Below, piece after piece: positions 1 to 5,259 of a stretch of DNA of 7,190 nt. Location: positions 1 through 7,190 of the forward strand of contig JASBTC010000160.1 in NCBI GenBank assembly GCA_030148625.1, read 5' to 3'. Numbering within the stretch: position 1 is the first letter of the stretch; the number at the start of each line of letters is the position of its first letter. This DNA comes from Sphingobium sp. (GTDB lineage Bacteria > Pseudomonadota > Alphaproteobacteria > Sphingomonadales > Sphingomonadaceae). The translations under genes and the position numbers were made by a program. The notes beneath the pieces were generated by a model. The model was not told where the DNA came from and did no database searches. It was given only the letters and a program-made list of their open reading frames with translations.

Positions 1-47
1 CGTAGGGAGAGGCCTTGGCGCCGAAGCTCGATTCTGCCCCGACGCCC

Positions 48-73
48 CCCTCTCCCCCTAAAGGGGGCGAGGG
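48..73. repeat. C-tract/G-tract hairpin in the left intergenic region
   Basis: An imperfect inverted repeat: CCCTC, one mismatched base, CCCCC, a TAAA loop, GGGGG, one mismatched base, then GAGGG. There is no T-run on either side, so an intrinsic terminator is not supported. Hairpins of this CTCTCCCC/GGGGAGAG style are common intergenic repeats in proteobacterial genomes; that statement is from general knowledge. I see no coding frame in bases 1-196. The short frames there run through these repeats, and nothing suggests the tail of an upstream gene. Confidence 0.5.
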
Positions 74-102
74 AAGCATGCCATCCAGCCTACGCCAATC
101 GA

Positions 103-137
103 AATCCCGGATACCAGTGTACCTTCGCCGGAACGAC
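103..137 (-). repeat. 35-bp intergenic repeat, copy A
   Basis: Read on the minus strand this 35-base segment starts GTCGTTCCGGCGAA and ends TATCCGGGATT. It matches the copy at 3956-3990 at 28 of 35 positions with no gap. The ends (TTCCGG and CCGGGA) can pair to form a short stem with a large loop, as in the other copies. It lies between the window start and the downstream end of the autotransporter gene. It is a REP-like element; the copy number outside this window cannot be judged here. Confidence 0.7.
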
Positions 138-160
138 GGTGGTTTTTTGAAGACCTATCA

Positions 161-188
161 GGGCGCGATACCCCGCGATATCGCGCCC
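161..188 (-). terminator. Stem-loop just downstream of the autotransporter gene
   Basis: A perfect 10-bp inverted repeat (GGGCGCGATA and TATCGCGCCC) surrounds an 8-base loop. It begins 8 bases after the stop codon of the minus-strand autotransporter. No T-run follows the stem on the minus strand, so it is not a classic intrinsic terminator. It may still act as an RNA 3'-end stabiliser or assist termination. Position supports a 3'-end role; function is inferred. Confidence 0.45.
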
Positions 189-196
189 CGATCCGG

Positions 197-3100
197 TCAG
201 AAGCCGATCGACAGCGTCAGGCGGCCGTTGCTCTGCGAACCGTTCTTGCCGATCAGCCCGTCATAGGAGACCGAAACCGTCGCCGCCTTGCTCATCCGCC
301 AGTCGAGCGCGACCGTCGCCGCCGCGGCATCGCGCGACAGCGCGGTGCCGGTGACGCCGAAGCTGGCGGCCGACGTGCCGAAGCTGTGGGTGCCGGTTGA
401 AACCAGATCGCCGAACACATGCTGCCACGCCAGGCTGCCGCGGCCCGAAAGCCCGCCGACGATCGGCGTCGCCGCCTTCACGCCCAGCTTGCCCAGACCG
501 AAAGTGTCCTCACGCGCGGCGACGCGCAGCGCGACCGGCCCGCCAGTCTCGGTGAAGCCGTCGGTCTTGATGCGGTAGATGCCGAGGCCGGCAAAGGGCT
601 CCACCGCCCCGCCGGTCGCGGCGATCGGCATGCCGATCTCGGCGAAGCCGTGCAGCGTGGTGCCCTTATAGTCGGCCTCTGCATGATCGGTGAAACCGGG
701 GAATGCGATGTCGCGCCGGGTGGCGACATCGACCCGGCCGTAACCGATGCCGGCGCGCAGATTGACGCCACCGAAGCTGCCCCCGGCATAAGCCATCACA
801 TGCACCGTCTCGAGCTTCGCGCTGCTGCGCCGCGCGGCGACCGTCAGATCCTCACTGGTGAAGCCGCCGGCGATGCCGACGCGCGCGCCCGATGCGAAGC
901 CGAAATCGATACCGCCGATCCCGCCGGTGGTCTCACGCTCGGCATCGGCCGCGCCGAGGATGCCCGAATCCTCGTCGCTCGACGCGACGAACTGGCCCCA
1001 GATCGCCGGACCATCGGCATCGACGGCGAAGCGCGGTGCCAGCGCCGCTTCCGCCGCGATCGCGTTGAGCACCATCGCGGTGCCGACCGAGGCATGGACC
1101 TCGCCCGAAAGCAGATCGAGCCCCGCGCGAACCGCATCGTCGCTGGGGATGAGGGTCAGCGCGGCATAGGCCGGATTGGCGACGCCGAGCGTGCCGAACG
1201 CGGTTGCGGTGTTCACCTGGTTGGGATTGAGGCCGAGCAGCGCCAGCGACGCACCGGTGCGCACGACATCGACATAGATCGCATTGGCGTTCGCCCCCAG
1301 CCGCAGCTCGGTGTTGCCGAGCGGGTTCTGCGTCATGGTCGTGTAATTGCCGCTGACGCCGCCCGCCGCGGTCAGCAGCGTGTAGCGCGAACCGACCGTG
1401 TAATCGCCCGCCGCGCGGGTGACCGCCAGCGTCGCGCCCGAACGGATCGTCGCGATGCTGCCCACCGCGATCCGGTCCGCGCCGCCCGAAACGATTTCGG
1501 CGGCATAGGTCGATCCGGCTTCCTGGACGAGCTGCCCGGTGATGGTGAGCGTGCCGACGCTGAGGCCCGGCGCGATCGTCGCGCCCGACTGGATGGTCGC
1601 GCCCGCGATGGTGCCGGTGCCGCCCAGCGTCGCGCCGTTGGCCACGCGCACCGCCGAGGGCATCGCGCCCAGCACGTTGAGCCGGCCGGCCAGCACATCG
1701 ACCGGGCCGGCAAAGCCCGGCTGCGCACCGATGGCGAGCGTGCCCGCGCCCAGTTTCTGCAACAGGCCGGTGCCGGTGAGCGTCGCCGCCAGCGTGCCGG
1801 CATCCGCCTGATCGATGCGCAGCGTGCCGGCATTGGCGATCGCGCCGGTCAGCGTCGTGCTGTTGCCGGTCAGCGTCGCGCCGCCGCCGATCGTGGTGCC
1901 GTCGCTGAAGGTCGAGGCGGCGGTCAGCGTCCAGCTGCCCGAAGCGACCGCAAGCCGCTCGAAATTGACCGCGCCCGCGAAGCTGCCATTGCCGGTGCCG
2001 CCCAGCGTCACCGTGTCGGTGCCGGTGCCGCCATCGACCGAGCCGGTGATGACCGATCCGGCGAGCAGGTTGAGCGCGTCGTTGCCACCGCCCATCTGGA
2101 TCGCGACACCGCCGGTGCCGGCGATGGTGCCCGCATTGGTGATCGTGTCGGCGAAATTGCCGACCAGCGCGATCGCGGGGCCGGCAAGCCCCTCGATCCG
2201 GCCGGCATTGACGATCGTGGTCGCGCCATAGGCACCATTGTCGGCGCCGTCGTCGATCAGGATGCCGTTGCGGCCGCCGCTGATCAGCGCGTTCGCCGCA
2301 TTCTCGATCGTGCCGCCGCCCATCGCGATGCCCTGTGCGCTGTTGGGCCGACCGCCCGAATCGACGCCGGTCGCGCTGATGCCGCAGATCGTGCCGAAAT
2401 TGCGGATGGTGCCGACCAGATCGATATCGACGCCATCGCCGTCGCCATTGATGGCGACGCCATCCCATTGGCCGGTGATCGTGCCGTAATTGACGACGAT
2501 GCCGTCACCGTCCGAGCCGACGCCCGATCCGTTGCGGCCGGTGATCGTGGCGCCAATCGCATTGTTCACGTCGACGCTGGCATCGCTGGTGATGCCGTGG
2601 CGCAGGCCGGAGATCACGCCCCCCGTCTGGTTGATCACCTTGCCCGAGCGCGCCTGCCAGTCGATGCCGTCGAAGCTGTTATTGGGGGCGCCGTCCGAAC
2701 GGATCAGCCCGGCATTGGTGACGACCGCGCCCTGGCCCGGCCGGATCGCATCCTGGCCGACCGAGTGCAGTTCGGCACCGGCATGGTTGTTGATGACGAT
2801 CGTCGCGGCATTGGTCGCGACCGCATCGAAATCGAGCGCCTGGCCCGCCGTGGTCGTGCGGATGATGCCGTAATTGTCGACGGTGATCGTGCCGCCCGTC
2901 GGATTGACGTTGATGCGGAATGCGTCGTCGGCGCTTTCGATCACCGCGCCGGCATTGTTGGTGAGCGCGATCGAGCGGACATTGCCGTCGCCCGACGCGT
3001 TGATCGCGCGACCGCTGGCATTGGTGCTGCGGATCGTGCCCGAATTGGTGATGACCAGGCCGGTCGAGGCATTGTTCCAGTTGATCGCCGGATTGGTCGT

Positions 3101-3289
3101 GGTCTGCAGCGTGCCGCCCGCCTGAACGGTGATGCTGTCGGTGCCGGCAACGACCTTCTGCGCGGTGTCGGTCGTGCCCCCGGGGACGACATGATGGATC
3201 TGCGCCGCGACGGGCATCGCCGCCACCATCATCGAGGTCAGTACTCCAGCCGCAAGCGCGATCCGGCTCGTTTCGACACGCAATTTCAT
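197..3289 (-). CDS. Autotransporter (type Va secretion) with beta-helix passenger and outer-membrane barrel
   Basis: This encodes a 1030-residue secreted or surface protein that carries its own outer-membrane pore. Residues 1-29 form a Sec signal peptide (basic start, hydrophobic core, likely cleavage after PVAA, before Gln30). Residues about 30-500 are a glycine/asparagine/threonine-rich passenger with repeated N-x-G-x-I turns (TNSGTI, TNAGLI, NYGTI, NFGTI, TNAGTI), typical of a parallel beta-helix, plus GGGNDAL and GGTGTDTV segments. A PATR-like motif (LQKLGAGTLAIG) lies near residue 510, followed by an autochaperone-like stretch. The beta-barrel domain runs from about residue 759 (GPAIWGQF) to the C-terminal Phe (LTLSIGF), the usual Bam-recognition ending. 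The ATG at 3289 is preferred over a GTG six bases upstream because AGGGGG sits 5 bases before the ATG and overlaps the GTG. The passenger's role (adhesion, aggregation or enzyme) cannot be told; no catalytic motif is visible. Confidence 0.92.
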   Translation of the reverse strand: MKLRVETSRIALAAGVLTSMMVAAMPVAAQIHHVVPGGTTDTAQKVVAGTDSITVQAGGTLQTTTNPAINWNNASTGLVITNSGTIRSTNASGRAINASGDGNVRSIALTNNAGAVIESADDAFRINVNPTGGTITVDNYGIIRTTTAGQALDFDAVATNAATIVINNHAGAELHSVGQDAIRPGQGAVVTNAGLIRSDGAPNNSFDGIDWQARSGKVINQTGGVISGLRHGITSDASVDVNNAIGATITGRNGSGVGSDGDGIVVNYGTITGQWDGVAINGDGDGVDIDLVGTIRNFGTICGISATGVDSGGRPNSAQGIAMGGGTIENAANALISGGRNGILIDDGADNGAYGATTIVNAGRIEGLAGPAIALVGNFADTITNAGTIAGTGGVAIQMGGGNDALNLLAGSVITGSVDGGTGTDTVTLGGTGNGSFAGAVNFERLAVASGSWTLTAASTFSDGTTIGGGATLTGNSTTLTGAIANAGTLRIDQADAGTLAATLTGTGLLQKLGAGTLAIGAQPGFAGPVDVLAGRLNVLGAMPSAVRVANGATLGGTGTIAGATIQSGATIAPGLSVGTLTITGQLVQEAGSTYAAEIVSGGADRIAVGSIATIRSGATLAVTRAAGDYTVGSRYTLLTAAGGVSGNYTTMTQNPLGNTELRLGANANAIYVDVVRTGASLALLGLNPNQVNTATAFGTLGVANPAYAALTLIPSDDAVRAGLDLLSGEVHASVGTAMVLNAIAAEAALAPRFAVDADGPAIWGQFVASSDEDSGILGAADAERETTGGIGGIDFGFASGARVGIAGGFTSEDLTVAARRSSAKLETVHVMAYAGGSFGGVNLRAGIGYGRVDVATRRDIAFPGFTDHAEADYKGTTLHGFAEIGMPIAATGGAVEPFAGLGIYRIKTDGFTETGGPVALRVAAREDTFGLGKLGVKAATPIVGGLSGRGSLAWQHVFGDLVSTGTHSFGTSAASFGVTGTALSRDAAAATVALDWRMSKAATVSVSYDGLIGKNGSQSNGRLTLSIGF

Positions 3290-3294
3290 GATCA

Positions 3295-3300
3295 CCCCCT
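3295..3300 (-). promoter_or_regulatory. Ribosome binding site that sets the autotransporter start
   Basis: On the minus strand AGGGGG is followed by TGATC and then ATG, a good 5-base spacing. An in-frame GTG two codons upstream overlaps this purine tract and has no such signal of its own, so the ATG at 3289 is the better start. Confidence 0.65.
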
Positions 3301-3351
3301 GTTTCGGAAAATCCGATTCGCGTGGCGATAGGGGCGCTGCTTGATTCTTTT

Positions 3352-3378
3352 GTGACAGCCATGACGGTTCCGTGACAA
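3352..3378 (-). promoter_or_regulatory. Cluster of GTCA direct repeats upstream of the autotransporter
   Basis: Read on the minus strand three heptamers occur in the same orientation: TTGTCAC, then CCGTCAT 11 bases on, then CTGTCAC 9 bases further. The first two have the 7-4-7 layout of a PhoB-type box (family consensus CTGTCAT, four bases, CTGTCAC). The cluster lies about 65-90 bases upstream of the autotransporter ATG. No convincing -35/-10 pair was found near it. A response-regulator site is an inference; the repeats themselves are plain. Confidence 0.35.
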
Positions 3379-3419
3379 CCGCCGTCGGGCCGCCTCATCA
3401 CCGCTCTGCCATGGACGGA

Positions 3420-3448
3420 CAATCTGGTCCCAAATGGAGCAATCTGGT
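3420..3448. repeat. Two 9-bp direct repeats spaced by 20 bp
   Basis: CAATCTGGT occurs at 3420-3428 and again at 3440-3448, a 20-base (about two helical turn) register in the divergent intergenic region. It lies upstream of the small membrane protein gene. It may be a tandem regulator site for that gene, but there is no other support. Confidence 0.4.
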
Positions 3449-3487
3449 GGTCGAACCGCTTATGGCACCGCATCCGGCCGTCTATGA

Positions 3488-3508
3488 TTCCTCCTTTACG
3501 GGGAGGAA
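3488..3508 (+). promoter_or_regulatory. Hairpin that would mask the Shine-Dalgarno of the small membrane protein gene
   Basis: TTCCTCC (3488-3494), a 7-base loop, and GGAGGAA (3502-3508) form a perfect 7-bp stem. The right arm contains the Shine-Dalgarno core GGAGG, seven bases before the ATG at 3514. In RNA the left arm would compete with 16S rRNA for the same bases. It matters only if transcription starts upstream of 3488. A TATGAT at 3483-3488 could be a -10 box, which would start the RNA near 3495 and remove the left arm. Confidence 0.5.
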
Positions 3509-3513
3509 GTTCT

Positions 3514-3816
3514 ATGTGGTCCAATATCGGTCTTTTGCTGGGTTCCTTCGGCGCCGTCCTGGTGATGGCATGGGTGCTGGAAAAGCTGCTTTGGCAGCGT
3601 GTGTGCGACGATCCCCTGGCCGGCAAGCTGCTGTCCGTGCTGTCGGGCTGGCTGGTCGTCAGCACCCTGGCGGGATGGGGATTCGCGAATGGCGGCCCCT
3701 ATTATTGGGGCGCGTTCATCCAATATGCCATTCCGACCCCGATCGTCGCCTTCCTGGCCTATCGGCGCGGCATGACCCTGCGCAATGACGCGATCGCGGA
3801 ACAGGATATCATCTGA
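3514..3816 (+). CDS. Small three-helix inner-membrane protein, function unknown
   Basis: A 100-residue protein that I do not recognise. Three hydrophobic segments are visible at about residues 4-22, 39-57 and 67-83, joined by a basic/acidic loop (EKLLWQRVCDDPLAGK) and a Gly/Tyr-rich loop (GGPYYWG). The C-terminal tail is hydrophilic. One cysteine (Cys31) lies in the first loop. The start is the ATG at 3514 because GGGGAGG precedes it at a good distance. An in-frame ATG at 3484 would add ten residues (MIPPLRGGSS) but has no Shine-Dalgarno, and its codons coincide with the hairpin and SD. It is transcribed away from the autotransporter and is followed by a long repeat region, so it is probably a single-gene unit. 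The membrane topology is well supported; no function is claimed. Confidence 0.8.
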   Translation: MWSNIGLLLGSFGAVLVMAWVLEKLLWQRVCDDPLAGKLLSVLSGWLVVSTLAGWGFANGGPYYWGAFIQYAIPTPIVAFLAYRRGMTLRNDAIAEQDII

Positions 3817-3823
3817 TCGACGA

Positions 3824-3853
3824 GGGACGAGATCCGCAGCACCGTCTTGTCCC
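3824..3853 (+). terminator. Possible terminator stem-loop after the small membrane protein gene
   Basis: GGGACGAGA (3824-3832) and TCTTGTCCC (3845-3853) pair over nine bases with one G-U, leaving a 12-base loop. The stem starts 7 bases after the stop codon. No T-run follows, so intrinsic termination is uncertain. Confidence 0.35.
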
Positions 3854-3899
3854 ATTCCGTCTCGGAGTCGGATAACACCCATCGCCCTTCTCCCATCCA

Positions 3900-3936
3900 G
3901 CATTCGCATTGGGAGGGTATGGGCGGCAGCGAATGC
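3900..3936. repeat. 8-bp inverted repeat in the gene-free stretch
   Basis: GCATTCGC (3900-3907) and GCGAATGC (3929-3936) are perfect inverted copies. An overlapping, competing pairing exists between the C-rich bases near 3878-3895 and the G-rich bases 3910-3923. This stretch (3854-3955) has no credible gene and no other clear signal. Confidence 0.35.
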
Positions 3937-3955
3937 GCGCTTTCACCACCCCCGC

Positions 3956-3990
3956 GTCATTCCGGCGAAAGCCCATTGCTGTCCGGGATT
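3956..3990 (+). repeat. 35-bp intergenic repeat, copy B
   Basis: Starts GTCATTCCGGCGAAAG and ends GTCCGGGATT. ATTCCGG at the left can pair with CCGGGAT at the right (one T-G pair) around a loop of about 17 bases. It is nearly identical to copy C in inverted orientation and forms the left end of the composite element. Confidence 0.8.
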
Positions 3991-4016
3991 TCGTGGAAAG
4001 GATGCAAACTCTATTA

Positions 4017-4120
4017 TCTTCTCCTTCGCGCTTTCGCGGCTTCGGGTGAACCTGTTGGCCTTGGGCAGGCCGCCGAACCTGCATGGCTCACGCGAAGACG
4101 CGAAAGCGCGAAGGAGAAGA
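4017..4120. repeat. Long stem-loop 1 (36-bp arms) of the composite element
   Basis: Arms 4017-4052 and 4085-4120 are inverted copies matching at 33 of 36 positions. The arms are built from about 8-base units of the type YTTCGCGN ending in TGA. The loop carries a small inner stem, GGCCT (4057-4061) with AGGCC (4067-4071). An RNA from either strand would fold into a strong hairpin. Confidence 0.75.
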
Positions 4121-4155
4121 TGGGTGAAAGAGCCCATTGCCAAGGGCAAGCGATC

Positions 4156-4244
4156 CTCCGCGTCTCCGCGTCTCCGCGTGAACCGGTCAACTGGCAGCAC
4201 TGCCCAAGCGGGGATGATTCACGCGGAGACGCAGAGACGCGGAG
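4156..4244. repeat. Stem-loop 2 (27-bp arms) built from tandem CTCCGCGT units
   Basis: Arms 4156-4182 and 4218-4244 are inverted copies matching at 26 of 27 positions. The left arm is three tandem CTCCGCGT units followed by GAA. The loop has an inner GGCAG/CTGCC palindrome at 4193-4204. The unit pattern is a diverged form of that in stem-loop 1, so the two hairpins are probably related. Confidence 0.75.
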
Positions 4245-4338
4245 AGGAGGGTTGCGGCAAGCCCGGATCCTGTCTCGACACCAGCGTGACGGGCTCATCC
4301 CTATGGACCGTCCGGCTTACGCCAACCTTCGCCAAGAC

Positions 4339-4373
4339 AATCCCGGACAGCAATGGACTTTCGCCGGAATGAC
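4339..4373 (-). repeat. 35-bp intergenic repeat, copy C
   Basis: Read on the minus strand this matches copy B at 34 of 35 positions with one substitution. It forms the right end of the composite element and lies 41 bases before the -35 box of the ArsR operon. Confidence 0.8.
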
Positions 4374-4414
4374 AGGGTGAGAGCGGACAACGCAGCGTTG
4401 AAAATCGAGGCGCC

Positions 4415-4443
4415 TTGACAGCGGGTCGCTGCCGATCAATACT
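4415..4443 (+). promoter_or_regulatory. Sigma70-like promoter of the ArsR operon, predicted leaderless start
   Basis: A perfect TTGACA (4415-4420), a 17-base spacer, and AATACT (4438-4443, four of six matches to TATAAT). A start 7 to 8 bases after the -10 box falls at about 4450-4451, on or next to the ATG at 4451. No Shine-Dalgarno is visible before that ATG, in keeping with a leaderless mRNA. Confidence 0.7.
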
Positions 4444-4459
4444 TCACTATATGGTGAAG
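4442..4459 (+). promoter_or_regulatory. Dyad operator overlapping the start of the ArsR gene
   Basis: CTTCAC (4442-4447), TATATG, and GTGAAG (4454-4459) form an 18-bp palindrome whose central ATAT is also symmetric; 16 of 18 bases obey the dyad. It begins in the -10 box and runs across the predicted transcript start and the ATG. ArsR-family dimers bind such 12-2-12-like or shorter dyads and often repress their own operon, so autorepression is the likely use. Binding is inferred, not shown. Confidence 0.65.
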
Positions 4460-4807
4460 CTTCCAGAATCAGCCCTTGATCGCGTCTTCGCGGCGCTTGT
4501 CGATCCGACGCGGCGCGCGATCCTGGCGCGGCTCGAACGCGAGGACAGCGTTTCGATCAGCGAACTGGCCCGCCCGTTCGCGATCAAGTTGCCGGCGGTG
4601 ATGAAGCATCTCGACGTGCTCGGCGATGCCGGGCTGATCACGCGATCGAAGGCCGGGCGCACCGTCGCGGTGCGGCTGGTGCCCGAGCCGATGGAGGAAG
4701 CGATGAACTGGCTTCGCAAATATGAACGCTTCTGGTCGGCGAGCCTCGACCGCCTGGCCGCCTATGCGGAGACCGAGGAAGCAAGGAAGCAGGCGGCAGG
4801 CGAATGA
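4451..4807 (+). CDS. ArsR-family winged-helix transcriptional repressor
   Basis: A 118-residue winged-helix regulator. The family signature DPTRRAILARL lies at residues 18-28. The recognition region SISELARPFAIKLPAVMKHL spans about 35-54, followed by LGDAGLI and the wing SKAGRTVAVRL (66-76). There is no cysteine anywhere, so the classic ELCVC metal site is absent and a metal-thiolate signal is unlikely. It belongs to the ArsR branch found beside SRPBCC/AHSA1 genes. The ATG at 4451 is chosen because the alternative upstream TTG (4415) is the first half of the promoter TTGACA box. It overlaps the next gene by ATGA. It probably represses its own operon through the dyad covering its start codon; the inducing ligand is unknown. 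Confidence 0.9.
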   Translation: MVKLPESALDRVFAALVDPTRRAILARLEREDSVSISELARPFAIKLPAVMKHLDVLGDAGLITRSKAGRTVAVRLVPEPMEEAMNWLRKYERFWSASLDRLAAYAETEEARKQAAGE

Positions 4808-5259
4808 CCAGCCTGACCATCGTCCGCCGGATCGCGGCGCGGCCGGCGATCCTGTTCGATGCGCTCACCACGCCCGAAGGCATTGCCTGCTGGTGGGGGC
4901 CGGACGACGGCCCCGTGCTGCTGGCGGAAACCGATATCCGCGTCGGCGGCCGTTTCCGGGTACGCTTCCGCATGCTCGACGGCAGCGAGCATGAAAGCAG
5001 CGGCGAATATCTGGAGGTCGAGAGACCCGTCCGGCTGGTGATGAGCTGGCGCTGGACGGACGGCGGCGAACCCGAGGAAGCCGAAGCGGAATCGCGCATC
5101 GAGATCGCGCTATGCCCGATCGACATCGGCACCGAACTGACCTTCACCCATGCCCGGCTGAAAAACGAGGCCTCGCGGATCAGCCATGAAGAAGGCTGGA
5201 GCGGCGGACTCGACAAGCTGGTCCAGCATTTCGCGCTTCTTGAAGGAGGTGGATCATGA
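4804..5259 (+). CDS. SRPBCC / AHSA1-family protein (START-like ligand-binding fold)
   Basis: A 151-residue soluble protein of the AHSA1-like branch of the SRPBCC superfamily, proteins with a deep hydrophobic cavity. Visible hallmarks in order: a start of paired beta strand and charged residues (TIVRRIAARPAILFDAL), TTPEGIACWWGP at about 21-32, the DIRVGGRFR motif near 41-49, GEYLEVERPVRLVMSWRW near 67-84, and C-terminal HEEGWSGGLDKLVQH (about 128-142), the final amphipathic helix. No signal peptide is present. Its start codon overlaps the ArsR stop (ATGA) and only a weak GGCAGG precedes it, so it is probably made by translational coupling. Partners of this type are often co-encoded with ArsR repressors; a role in binding a hydrophobic small molecule is inferred. 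The ligand is not predictable. Confidence 0.9.
   Translation: MTSLTIVRRIAARPAILFDALTTPEGIACWWGPDDGPVLLAETDIRVGGRFRVRFRMLDGSEHESSGEYLEVERPVRLVMSWRWTDGGEPEEAEAESRIEIALCPIDIGTELTFTHARLKNEASRISHEEGWSGGLDKLVQHFALLEGGGS
5243..5250 (+). promoter_or_regulatory. Near-perfect Shine-Dalgarno for the DUF899 gene
   Basis: AAGGAGGT lies five bases before the ATG at 5256, inside the end of the SRPBCC gene. It matches the 16S 3' end over eight bases and is the strongest ribosome site in the operon, suggesting that the DUF899 protein is the most highly translated product. Confidence 0.7.

Larger units (their letters stand above)
3956..4373. repeat. Composite palindromic element with 35-bp terminal inverted repeats
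   Basis: The two ends (3956-3990 and 4339-4373) are inverted copies of the same 35-base sequence, identical at 34 of 35 positions. Inside lie two long stem-loops (4017-4120 and 4156-4244) placed side by side. Outside the ends a further nonamer matches 8 of 9 in inverted form (3939-3947 and 4376-4384), offset by unequal spacers. No transposase or credible coding frame lies within; frames crossing it read through the repeats. It resembles a non-autonomous MITE-like or BIME-like element. No target-site duplication could be defined. Confidence 0.7.

Noticed and set aside
15..266. A short plus-strand frame at the window start
   Set aside because: It covers the C/G hairpin, repeat copy A and the end of the autotransporter in antisense; nothing in it looks like a protein.
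933..2468. A 511-residue minus-strand frame inside the autotransporter
   Set aside because: It consists of low-complexity Arg/His/Asp/Gly sequence, the frame-shifted reading of the Gly/Thr-rich passenger repeats.
419..3331. A 970-residue open frame on the plus strand antisense to the autotransporter
   Set aside because: It is rich in Arg, Asp, Ala and Gly with no domain or signal, as expected for the shadow of a GC-rich gene whose own protein has clear signal peptide, beta-helix and barrel.
3300..3380. An EcfG- or RpoE-type promoter for the autotransporter based on GGAAC on the minus strand
   Set aside because: No matching -10 element occurs at the required 16-17 base spacing.
3785..4372. 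Open frames of 177-195 residues across the repeat region
   Set aside because: They read through both stem-loops and the 35-bp repeats, have no supporting ribosome site or protein-like composition, and comparable frames exist on the other strand.
3956..4373. A CRISPR array
   Set aside because: The repeats are inverted pairs with unequal, structured interiors, not direct repeats with regular spacers, and no cas gene is present.
4415..4450. A TTG start giving a 130-residue ArsR protein
   Set aside because: The TTG is part of a perfect TTGACA -35 box and the added residues do not resemble the family.
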